DNA of 64,000 bases, taken from assembly GCF_048771995.1 (NCBI RefSeq), contig NC_133024.1, positions 997,001-1,061,000 on the forward strand, in the 5' to 3' direction. The notes beneath the pieces were generated by a model that was not told the DNA's origin, did no database searches, and saw nothing but the letters and a program-made list of their open reading frames with translations. Every line of letters starts with the position of its first letter. The first letter of the stretch is position 1. The stretch comes from Taeniopygia guttata. Its lineage: Eukaryota; Chordata; Aves; Passeriformes; Estrildidae. Position numbers and translations under genes: made by a program. Shown piece by piece: positions 12,197-24,900 of this stretch.

Positions 12197-15100
12197 TGGA
12201 GATACCAACTATCTCCAAGCTCATGAGGGTTACTGTCCAGAATCTAAACTGTCTCCCATGACTGGACAAAAAAGATGACTTTATGGCATCTGAGAGGATT
12301 TACCAACAAAATTTCCAATCAGTTTAGCAGAGACAAATAGGTTAGCCAAAACCTTATCACTTGTTTGGTTTCTGTGGTTAGGCATTCACCATTGTCACTT
12401 TCTGCTTGTGCTCCTGAAGAGTTCTCTGGGGAACACCTCCCAGGAACAAACAAGTTATGAGGCTGTTTAAGTCTCCAGCTGATGAAATTCAGCCCACCAC
12501 AGCCTGTTGTACTGCCACCTCTTCCATCATACAGTATTGTAAAGTGTTTTGAGCAGAAAAATTAGGAAGTGAGGTCAACCAAATTAATCTCACACTTATC
12601 AATGCTGTCCATGTAATGTAAACCTATTCCTCCTTTTCTGAACTGCTGACCAGAAATCTCTTACCTTGTTCAACAGTCAAAGATGATCCCGGTGTCTGTG
12701 CTTCTTTGTACTTCAATTTCCAACTTCAGTTTGGTTGGGCAAAATGATTACTGCTAGTCTTGGTTTTATTCAACACATTTTCAATTCTGAGACTTCTCAA
12801 GTCTCATGCCACAATTCCTGCTTTTCCAACAGTTCTCTTTTCTTTTTGCTTGTTTGGGTTTCTTTTTTTTTGTGGGGTGAGGGGATGGGTGCCAGAAGCA
12901 ATATTCTGTTTCTCTGTCCTAACCAGGATAAAAGTGTTACTAGTGTGGCTCTCAAGTTTTTATTCTTTTCTAAGGTGTAGTACTTCCTGAGCACTGCAAG
13001 TTCATCTCAGGGTCAAGGTCCAGGAGGTGAGTACCACAAAAGCCCAGATGAACTATAAATAATCCATGCCTGCAATTCCACTGACAGCAGTCCCCTCATA
13101 CTTAAAAAATGAACAAAAACCCTCAAAAAAACATACTTGCAGATTTGCTTCTCCAGTTCTTAATGAAAACTAGCTGTCTATTTTTAGATTTTTCCTGGCA
13201 GATGTACTTTCTACAAGTTACTTCTCTTCTACTTTGCTCCTTGTGTTGGGCAGTACCTTGAGCAGATCTCCAGGCCCCAGATGTATTTGTGGAAGATATT
13301 TTCTGGTCCCACAGACCAAATGCAGCAGTTTCTTTTAAAGAAACTGACAGGCACACTCAGGTACAAGTGACTGCCTTAAACACAATTGCACAGCTTAGGG
13401 CAAAGAGCCTTGCAGGGGCTGGTTTGCTTTGAAACACCCTGTCACTCCACTATTGCAGTTAAACAGGGCTTTATACAGGAAATGGAAACAGAAGTGATGT
13501 GCAGGAAGGTCCCCGAGTCAGTCTGGTTAAAAAACTAACTTGGGAGTTCCAGCAAGGAAAAAGGAAACATGAAGATACCTGGAGTGTAGCTTCTCCCACA
13601 GAGACACTTCCTAGCATTTCCCACACACCTGCTAAGTGCAAACCCTGGGTGGGTGGTGGCTGAAGGTCCCACAATCACGGCGTGAGACACTTGGGTTAAG
13701 ACAATATACTGTGTATGTACCTTAAAAGCAGTCAGATGGCCTCTATTACACTTAACTCGTGGGTTATTTGCAACAGCTGGGAAAAGAATGGTAACAACCA
13801 CAGTCAGCAACTTCTGGAGATAATTTTAATATCAAATGCAGTGGCATTCTCGTAGCACATATGTAAGAAATCTAAAAAGGCAATCCTTTTGTGTAAGAAA
13901 ATCAGTTTAGAAAATTGCATACGTTATTTTGCTTTTCAAGATCTATAAAACCAGTCAATCTAAAAGAACCAATTGGTTGGTGATAAAACCTAACTTTAAC
14001 AGAAGAAAAAGCCCAAAGTGTTTTTCATAAGGGAACACTGAAAATATTATTCAATTAAGAAAGGTGTAGAGAAGGGGAACGTATTCCTGCATTTCATCTT
14101 TTGTTTTACAATAAATACACAGATTATTCTTGTAAGTAATGCTGGTGCTGTGATTTAGGTGCTGAAAGACACAACTCTGGGATGAGAAGGAAAGATGTTG
14201 GGAGGCAGGGGAAGAAGGGGTAGTGCCAAACTACAGAATTAAACTAGAAACAAAGACAAAAAAACATACACAGTCATTGCACAAGGCTGCTCACAGCTAT
14301 ACAGACTGTGGTCAGCAAATTGTTGATTTAAAATTCTCTCTCCCCCTGAAAGAATGCTTCCTGGTTTGAGAAACAAGGAAGGGGGAGTGGAGGGGTGTTG
14401 GATGACTGTACAGAACCTGAAATAATAACTGGATTTTCGAGAAGCCAAGTTTCAGAGTTGTCTGAGGGAAGGGGCCCTGAGAATTCGGCAATGACAAAAA
14501 TGCTCACGTCTTTGGGTGGCCCTCAATTTTTATTTTAACTCTCGGTTGTATTTCCAGCTTTAAGAGCTCTGGTTTTGTAGACTATTTTATGACACAAGTG
14601 GCCTTGGTGGTTCTCTGACACACAGTCCTTCTGAAGGGTAAGATGACACTTCAGTAAAGTCACAGTGGGGAACAGGAGAAAGCATCCTTTTAGAACAGTC
14701 ACCTGCTGAGGTGCAGTGAGCACAGAAAGGAGTGCACACATCAAAACGTGACCACTGTTCAAGAAAAAGCTACATAAATACAAATTAAAACAATGAACTT
14801 GTGATAGTTTATCAAATCAAGTCTGAGTCCAAACACTCAATATTCAGTCATCTTTACTCAGTTCTCCTAAGGTACAAATCCTGTTTGTCTTATATGTAAA
14901 TCACGTATCTTAATGACATTATTTTTCAGTAAAACACCTCAGACTTTTGAAGTTGTTAAGCCACAGCCTGTTTGCTTTGCTAATGCACGTGACGCTTTAA
15001 GATTTGTAGGAATTATTCCCCAAAATCAGGTGAACAGCATTAAAAATCTACTGCCTACACATATTGTATTGGTATGTACTTTGAGAGCAAGTTTGCTTCT

Positions 15101-15807
15101 AAAATCTGGTAAGAAAAAAAAAACTTAAAAGAAAATGCACTCCCAACTTTGAAGCATTTCAACAGTCACTCTCAAACAAAGTGAACACACTTGTATGAAA
15201 ATGCCAGGAAGGGGGAAAATATTTTTTAAAAAAAATCATCAAAACTCATGAGCCTCAAATCTTGGCAGAATTTTCTGACACATGCAGATTACTTCTGTAT
15301 ATAACCAGAAACAAAACAAAAAATACATCTCTAAAGAGAGTCAACATTAAACCCTTAAAGTAAAAAAATACATAGTATTCATTCTATCTGTATCAATTGC
15401 AAACCAAGAGACATAACACAAGATCCAGATCCTGTCTTCAGGCCTGACTCCTACAGGGTCATTCGTGTTTATATAGAATTATAAAGAACAGGCTCCAAAA
15501 GATAAAAGTATTTTTACATCCTTGAGGCATATACCTGTAAGCAGCTTTCATACTCCAAGAATCAACCAGCAATCCATATGCATTAGGTTTAACTTACATA
15601 TTTACATTCTTATCTACAACCTTCTCCTTTCCCCATTCCAGCATCTTAAGACCACACAACACCAGTGAAAATAAATAAATACATGACGAATAAAAAGTAC
15701 TCCTTGTGCCTTAGTTTCTTCCTTGCAAGGCAGGGAGAGACTGAACACCACTATGCAGAGTTCCAGTTATTTGACACAGCAGTGTCCAGGACTCCTGACT
15801 GGATTTA

Positions 15808-15945
15808 TTAGCTGCTGCTGCCACTCTGCTGTTGGAAGTGCAGTTGCAAGATCAGGTCTCGAATTTCTTCTCTTTTGTTTCTGATCAGCTGACGAGGGAA
15901 CCAATTCTCCAGATTCAGTGGTTGTTCAAAATTAACTATGGGATT
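15808..15945 (-). CDS. SENP7: SENP7 last coding exon
   Basis: [20 protein letters not shown], ending QQQSGSSS, then stop TAA at 15810-15808. AATAAA overlaps the stop codon. Confidence 0.95.
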   Translation of the reverse strand, partial: NPIVNFEQPLNLENWFPRQLIRNKREEIRDLILQLHFQQQSGSSS

Positions 15946-18900
15946 CTGGCAAGAGAAAAAGGAATACTTATGGAATTAATTTCCTAGCACAACCTTCAGA
16001 AAGAATTTCAAACCCTTCCACTGCTGCTGAGATCAAGGAGGCACAAACGAGTTCCATCCAAGACTGCCAGCCTTCAAAGTCAAATTGCAGTTCCTTCATC
16101 ATAATCACACATGTATGTGCCCTTACCAAAAGGTACTCAAACAGGTTATCATCACTAAGATACATCACTATTAACATGTATTAAAAGGCAGATTTCATGT
16201 ATTTTGACAAATATATAGCAACTATAGCAAAGAACCAAGGATACTGTGGTTGAGCATCCTGAGATTTTTGTCTCAAGCATGTGTTTTTTCTGTCATGAGC
16301 GGGTCTTCTGACAGGAGACAACAAAAAGTAAGGATATTAATAATAGTTTTAGCAGGACATGAGAAGGGGAGAATTTGGAACAAAAGAGGATAGCAAAATT
16401 AAACAGCTGAGAGGTGCTGGCAGATTTGGTAGTCAAGACCACAACATCACATCTGATTTGCCAAAATAAATTTTTTTTCTTCTTTCCCTCTTCACTCTTT
16501 TGCCATGCTTATGTTTCACCTCCTCCTTCCTTTGAATAAAGTAATATATGATAAATTGAAACAATAAACTAAAGAACACATCATGATTTGCAGTCTATGA
16601 GTCCTGGCATGTTTAGGATAAGTTACAAACACCTTTAACACATGTTACAAGGTGTTTGTAAACACCTTGTCCCAAACCTTGCTTCTTCAAGAAAAAACAA
16701 GTCCCCCTTGTTAGAGAATGGGCAGTTCAAAAGCTTTGGTAAGAATTTAATTTTCCACCTACACAAGAGCTCAACCTATCTATGGGAGAACCACAGAATG
16801 GTTGGGGAGTGAAGGAACTTCTGGAGTTTTGTATCCCCAGCCAAACCCCCCTGGCTTCCAGCAGAGCACCTCTCCTCACTGGGTCACTCGGGTCAGGAAC
16901 TCTCCAGGGAGCTGCCAGCCCAAATAACCCCAAAGCCCCAGGGTCTGTGAAGGTGAGGCTGCTTTTACCTGTCCAACTTGTTCCCCAAGGCCCCAGGGTC
17001 TGTGAAGGTGAGGCTGCTTTCACCTGTCCAGAGGGGACTCCTGCACTTGTTCCCCAAGGCCCCAGGGTCTGTGAAGGTGAGACTGCTTTCACCTGCCCAG
17101 AGGGGACTCCTGCACTTGTTCCTGATCAGGTGGCCGACAGCAGATGCCCACTGCTATGTCACCCATGGAGTTCTGCTCTTTAGTCACTACCCAGAGCCTC
17201 TCAGATGGCTCCTCAGCAGCCCTAGGCACAGATCCATGCATTCCAGCTGACCCACATAAAGGACAACTCTACCTCCTTGTGTTTTGTGCTTTCCAAGGAG
17301 TCCCTATCCATCCATAGCACTCCTGCTGGATACATGATATATCCAACGTGCCCATGACCTGGACAAGATGACAGCCTGCCAGGGCACACAGAGCTCCCAT
17401 CTCCCCACCCTCCTCCAGTGGGTACAGCTGTGTACAGGTGCTTTGGAGTGGCAATCTGTTCTCCCACAGCAGAAAAGCTGCCCAGTGCCCATGGCCCCAC
17501 ACAAGGCTCTGCACGCACAGCAATCTCGGAGCATGTGAACCACACACATCGAGCATCAAAAAAGCAGAGCCATTCACAGGACAGAGCAAAGGGCAGTGTG
17601 CTGTCAGGGGGAGGAAGACCTGGGGACACCCTGGAGGACAGTGCCTGAAGCTCAGGATCTGCAGATATTTAAACATATGTGCTGGAAAAGAAAAAGAGAT
17701 TCCCTTAGCTCTACACATTCCCTTTTAACAATTTCCCCTCTCCCTCTCTCTACAGAAACTGCTGCCTGTAGACCCACTCAAAGACAGATGCACAAGCTGA
17801 CAAAGTTTTAGATGCTGCAAGAAGAGATGCAAAGACACTTCTGTAGCATCTGTAGGGCAGCAGTGCATGCACTGATAGGCTCCAAATACATGCAGGTAGT
17901 CAGGGATACTGCATGTGTCAAAATAAAAGCAGCATTAAACTACAAGGTTAGAAACATTTGAGGACAGACACATACCAGACACCAGACAGACCTCTGCCAA
18001 TACTTAAGAATGGGTTTCATCTCCTTTTTCTCAAATGGCTTTGACACTTTTGACTCGACAGCTTTTTTTTTTTTTTTTCTTTTGTGTCTGGCTATTTTGC
18101 TCAGAAAATGGATTTTTGTGGTTTAAGATAATTTGGGAGAAAGGGGAAGGTAGTTTGCAGTTGTACCTGGATGAAGCTTTCCACATACTGCAGCAAATAG
18201 ACCCCACAATCACTGCAGTTATCTTGCTTAGGCACTCTGGGACACAGGTCAATCATTGTTGATTTACTGAATTCCCGATGTGTTTTTCTTTTAGCTTCCC
18301 ATTCCACTTCAAGGTACCTACAAAAGAAAGAAAGCAGTTGAAGTACTTGAGGAATGACCCCCAAGCTCAATACCTTTTGGGACCCAACTCAACATTGTTC
18401 CAAACAGCCACTATTCTATTGCACTCAGAGGTGTTTCTACCACATAATAGGCAATATACAAAACAAATATGCATGATATCATTTAAAATCAGCTATTTAT
18501 GCAAGGTTTCTATAAGCTATTAGGATACCAGGACATTTTTATACCTTAACTAAAGGAAACATTTTCTTGGCTATCACACATTATTTCCAGGTTCATGCTA
18601 AGAGGCCAGCAGTGCTTTTCAACCTAAGCAAACCATTAAAGTCCCCTTAAACCTCACCTTACAAAAAACTTCAGCAATAATTGCCGGTATATAATCCTTG
18701 CAATCTAACAGTGCACAAGGTATTTAAAGTTTTGATGAAAACCTTAGAAAGTTTTTCTACAGTAATTAGGATATATCTGTTGTCAGGCTTTTCTGTTGCT
18801 CTCATGCTTCAGTAGCAACTCACTGACTCCACATTCAGGGCTCTGCTGATTTTAGAGATGGGATGGAAAACCTAAGGGTCTGGTTTGCAAAGGCAATAGT

Positions 18901-21900
18901 TATCTGTATTCTTCTCCTGGCTTTAGCTAGACCTACAAAGTCTCAGGGCTCCTGAAAATCAAGCATAAGGTCTGACTTAAAATAATAAATATATGCATTA
19001 AATCAGACCTTGTGTTTGATTTCTAAAAGCCCCAAGCCTTTGCAGTCATGAGAACAAAAATACATATAGAACACTTAAGCAGCTTTTGGAGAAAATGGCA
19101 ACTGTGAAAAGGCACCAAATATGAAGCAGTTCAAAGAGATGACATTTAAGTGAAGCACCCTTTCTAGAAACTGCAAGAACCTATGACTGTAGACTTTCTA
19201 ATTCATTTGTCTGAGCCTGACAACTGCCCAAAACACATGAAAAATCAGCTCAGGGAAAAGAAGATGTCATAGAATCCCTACATCAGTTTCCTTAAACTTC
19301 TGCTTCCAGGGTGTAAGTGGAAATTGAAGGAATAAGAGGTTTGCTTCCCAAGCTCCCTTCATCTCATGACTCTATAGATTTCCACTTGTTTTCTGACTTT
19401 TTGTGACATCTCTCTAAACTCCAGGAAACCACACTCTGGAATTTCAGTCTCAGGAGTAGTTCAAAGAATAGTGCACTAAAATAATACATCCCACAGAGAT
19501 TTTATCAATAAATAAATAGATAGAAGTTCCTATTTCATTCTTCCTCCCGAGACACATGGCAAGGAGGTCTCATTATTTAAGGAAAAGATGGTTTCACAAG
19601 GACTTCTAAATCTCATCTAAACTTTACATAGCATTTTGAAGAATATACTTTTACAAGAATGTAGTGCAATTTAGTTTACAGATTTTTGTACCCTTCAGTG
19701 AAAGGAGAACACAAAGAACAATTGCACTTGGCTTCAGATATTTAATAATTTTTTTGAAAGTTCCTGACATTAAAGTCATTAGGAGTGTGTAAAAGTAAAG
19801 TTCTTATTACATTCTTACTATACTTACATACTTCTCACATACAAAATTGAATATATTTTTACACTTTTCAAAACAAATACCATTCCACTATAACTCTACT
19901 GACACATCAAGCTTTTAGACAGCTTCAGTCTAGTTTCTGCATTTTTGTACATAGGAGTGGATTTAACACTAATTCTCTAAGTGTCATCCGAAAAATGAAC
20001 AACAGTCCCCTAGAAAATTATTGTTCAGATTTCAAAGTATTCATTTGAAGTGTTTTTCTACCCTTAAAAACACCTTCAGTTGCTAGACTAGATGGGATAA
20101 TCCTCCCCCCACAAAAACAACACTAGCAAAACTCTATTTTTCTTTTTTCTCCACTCTCCACGTTACAGTTTTTGCATTATATGTGGGTTGCAGAACATAG
20201 ACAGGCTTTTCATGGAAGCCTCTGTATTGTAATTACAGTTTTAGTCATGACTTTTCATAGATTTTCTTTTAGCATTAGAAATATATACCTTTCTTAGACA
20301 AAAGTACTTTGCATATAGAAATATAACCAGCAGCATCTATTGCTAAAAGACAGAAACTGTAGTTACTTACTCTCTCAAAACCTGAACTGTTTTCTGCACA
20401 GAACACGCTTTCAAGGAATCTAAGATGAGTATACAAGGCCTGTACACAACAAAAACAAAAGTAAGTCATTGCAGTCTTTCATCACCAACACCACTGATAG
20501 AAGTATTTTGTTTGCATGCAGCCTACCCAAAATAATTAATATTTTAACTAATGTGGTAAAAATGAACAAGTACCTACAGCTGTGGTTTTATGACAATACC
20601 TAAATTACTGCAGAATTTCCTAATTTAATGCTACAATATTAGAAAGAAAACAGAAACATACCTTTTACAAATCTGCTTTTTGGAATTACTTAGGGAGATC
20701 TGAGACAAGAAAAAAATAAAAATAAATCTTAAAAAACCAACACCAATTATAAATGCTAAGATCTTCACAAATTTAAAGGTAGCTAGAGAAGCTCTCATTT
20801 CAGAAAAGTAGAAACTGATAAATCAATTTTAAAAACAGGTGAAATGACAGCAGAGCAAATAGGTAAGCAAAGGAGGACAAAGCTAATTCAAAATGCCTTG
20901 CACATCCTGCAGGCTATGCAAACATCAATAACTGCTGCAAAAAAGACAATGCAATATCCCTTGGTCAAGTCTCATAGCCTTCACAAATTCAGTAATAGGT
21001 TTTCTCTGTCAATACAAAAAGGAACTTACTTTAGAAATAGCTGAATATAGAACTGAAGCAGAAGCAGCAATTTCATTGCCACCTAGTACAAAAGAACAAA
21101 AAAAAAAAGTTAAGAAAAATAATGCCTAAGCGAAGTATTTTTATTTTCATGTTCATGATTATTAGTATTCAAAACATGAAAGTAAAGAGCTAATTTATAT
21201 ACCACTTTTTAACATTCCCTTTTGAATTTTGAAATAGCAGCGTTACCAAAGGTCTTCCTTCCTGATAAAATTCTTACTGAAACCATAGAACTTTCCAGCC
21301 ATCCCTGATTTTCCATGTCTCTTCCAGAGTGTCTTCCAGAGTCCTTAGTACGTATGGGTACATAAACACATACTACACCAGTCTGGAAGTTCTAGAAATC
21401 ATCATTCACATGATTTTCCTCCTTCAAGGACTAAGCCACTTTGAGCTGCTCATGGCTTGACATTACTTCCTCCTAGATTGCATGCCTTTAGAGAACTCCA
21501 ATTTAGGGTTTATTATTGAGAATTCTATTTAAGAGTAGAGAAGTTGTGTTACCGTGCAGCTCCTCTCCATCCCTGGGGCGCCGGGCAGCGGCTGCAGCGC
21601 TCTCCCTGCCTGGCTGGGGCCGCTCCTCGCACATGGCCTCCTCCAGCCAGGGGAAACAGATGACTGCCATGTACCAGTGGGACCTGCCAGCAGCCAGCAG
21701 AGGGGGAAAAGGTGTCAATTCTGTAGCATTTGCTGCTGAAAAGGCTATGAAAAGCTTTTCTATACTGAGAGCTCAAGGACAGCTGTTCTGTGACACACAA
21801 CCGTCACTGCCACGTGCTTTCCATGGCATCTCGTACTAATCCTCTCCCTCATTTTTTACTTTGCATTGTGGCATAAAGCAAAAATAAGCATCAATTCCTT

Positions 21901-24900
21901 TACAAACCCCAAGAAAACCTCCACAGAAATTTATCAGTGTATGAGCACCCATTCCACCCTTCAACTCAAATCCAAAATAAAAGAACACTAATCAGTGATG
22001 GCGATCCCAGTTTTTAACATAGCTGAAGGTATGGCACCTTTCCACAGCTGTTTTCCATTATGTACCTTCCAATGGTGATTCAGTTTTACAGGAGCTTCCA
22101 TGTACAGGCTGGTTATTTAACCAGGACAAGGCACAGATTATGGAAGTTCTACTTTTATCTATTGACAATATGAGTTGCTGTGATTTCTTTATAGAAATAT
22201 TACTGAAGTGCACAGGAACCATCATAACACAAATTAGTCTGAAAAATACCTAACAGTAATTTTCAGTAAAAAAAAAAATACCAAAGGTACAAAGTTGACA
22301 GCTGAATAAACATCTTACCTTTTGAACAGCTTTCAAAAATTATTAATTCCACACGTGTTACTTCTTCAAAATCTAATCTATCACAGGCAATGATCAGCCA
22401 CAGATTTTTACTACTACAACACTCACTGAAACCTTTAAATAGCAGAAAAGGTGTTGAAAACATAGACTTACTCCTCATTGACAGGCACAAAGATATAATC
22501 TTTATTGAAGATATTTATATGGCGAGTCCATGTTCTTACTCTTCTGTGTCTTCTCTGTGCTGCTCTGAAAAAACAAACGACAATTGTTGTTTGGTTTCAC
22601 TCCTTTCACTTACAGCAAGGCATAGGGATTAGCACTCCTACATCTCCCCAGTCCCTCAATGGGTTTTTAATTTATTCTAGAAATTTCCTAGACAGACCAT
22701 TGAGCCCAAGTGACTAATGAGCCATTTCTGAACCATTTTAAGCTCTTCTTGAAAGAAAACCCCACAATCATTCATAGATTGGAGTGGATTTCTTGCAATT
22801 ATTATTTACTGCACTAAATGCAAAACCCTCATCTGAACACCAGTCGGTTTCTGGTCATAATGGCATCTAAAATGAACTTACGAAACTTTGGCATCCCCCT
22901 CAGAGTTTTTTTCTGTCCTGGTCAGGCACTTGTAGAAGAAACTGCTAAAAATGTGTGTACGGTCAGCAACATGTTTTGGTGCCTTCTCCAACAACAGATA
23001 CCTACCAAAGAAGAATACAAAATTATGAAACTATTTTTCTAGAAAGTACTGTTACTGCTAAAACAAAAGGGCAGTTATTCTAATGACTTATCATACTATG
23101 GCAACTGATACTAGAACTTAAAATCAGTTGCCTTCAACAGCCACTAATCACACCCAACTTTCCTCTTTTAAGTATTCACATCAGCAGAGCATATAACAGC
23201 CAAGCACATACTAAGAAGGCAGTTATTTTTTGTCTCCAATTTCTTCTCCAGTGTTCAAGCTTCTGACTTTATTTTGAAAGTTAGGTACCTAGCTCTTACA
23301 ATTAAGAGAGACCTGGAAAACCTAACCAAGTATAAACCTATATGTGTATACTATGTGCCTATACTTGTGCCTCCTCAAAGAGCACGGAAAACAGGTCAGT
23401 TAAATTGTCCATTTCACTTTTTCCCACTGTTACTTCTGAAATTTTGTATTTAGTGACCAACACTTATAGTAACATTCGAGTCCACATCACACCCCAGAGA
23501 GTGAAGGATAGAAGAAGGGCTGAGATCACTTACTTTAGATAGAAATCAATGATGACATCATTGAGAAACTCGCCATATTCTAAGCACTCTAGGTCTTCTC
23601 TTGTGACTCCCAGGCCTCCTTTTGCAGGTGGGGGTGGATAAACAATTAAACTAGAAAACAAATCATATCACAACAGTGACAAACTCTTATGAGACATTGT
23701 TCTGAATATGGCTGTCTTATATGCAGAAGATTTTCTATAAAACATGTGAAAAGCAGTAGTTCTCAAAACCTTACCATTTCCTCCTCCAATATTTAGGTGG
23801 TACAAAACAAGTATCACCCCAAAGCACTCTGAAACTTTGATAAAAACTTTTGAAAAGCAGACTATTTTTGTCTTCATCCTGTTTTCCTATTTTTATCAAA
23901 GTATTTGAAAAATGGCTGTATAAAATGTGAAGTAATACTAGAGGACAAATGGTTATAAAAAGATTGAGTGTGACAGAACAGTAAAAGAAAACTTTGTTCA
24001 GAGTTTACAAAAAGATGGCTTAAATTAGTAAGTTTTGCTAAGACAGGATTAAATGGGTACTGACAGAACCCATGAGGTCCCCACCCTCCTTGCTGATGCA
24101 CCCATGATATGACCTTGTAGTCACAAATCAGACTTACTCCAATTTCTGTGAGACTGTCATCCTACAACACACCCATATTGTCTTGTAACAGGTAACTACG
24201 CTGATATTTGCTGATATTTTAGATTTGAAGAGTGACTTTTATACAACACTTTCAAATCAACTAGAGAATGGCAGATAAGTGAAGGCTTTTAATTCAGTAA
24301 TTAATTAATTCAATTTATTATATTTTCTCTTTCTCATTTATATGAAATACACTTACTTCTCAACTGCTCCAATTTCTCTTACTTCTTTCCATTCATCACT
24401 CAGTGCAGAGGACAAAGAGACACAATAGCAGCCACTATTCTGCTTATTTGCAAGGGCATAACTGGGCCTGACGACTTTCAGCTTTGATTCCTATGAGAAA
24501 AACACAGACAATTGTAAAAAACATTATACAGCTTGATACATAAAAAACAAGATGCAAAACCCAAGCCTAAAAGCCACAGGAGTACCCTGCATCACTGAAG
24601 AGGATTCTTGCTGGAGATTCAAAGTATAAACTTTGGTATTTGGGCAAACATACCATTGTTCAGACTAAATTAATAACTAAAAAGTTATTAATATTTTAAA
24701 AAATAATGACAGATCTTAGTTGATAATAATCTCTCTAAAACTATTCTAAAGTATCATTTAGCCAAGTGAACCAGAAATGGTTTTGGAGAAGAAACATAAA
24801 AGAATGGAGACAAGTGTCAGACTGTCTTACCAGAAGCTGTATATGCTTGGAAGGTTTGAAAATCTAGTCCTTGAACAATATGCCTAAAAACAACCCATAT

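Larger units (their letters stand above)
10067..15803. other. Intergenic DNA between IMPG2 and SENP7, including SENP7 3'UTR
   Basis: There are no recognisable exons on either strand. The part just below 15808 should be the SENP7 3'UTR. A minus-strand AATAAA at 14529-14534 could end it, but nothing proves this. The region also holds a 20-bp tandem duplication (11431-11470) and a perfect hairpin (12166-12196). A GC-richer patch at 10660-11080 has no recognisable content. Confidence 0.5.

Noticed and set aside
17222-17728. Overlapping frames of 96-149 aa in a GC-richer intronic patch
   Set aside because: Both strands are open, with no conserved motif. The patch is inside a SENP7 intron.
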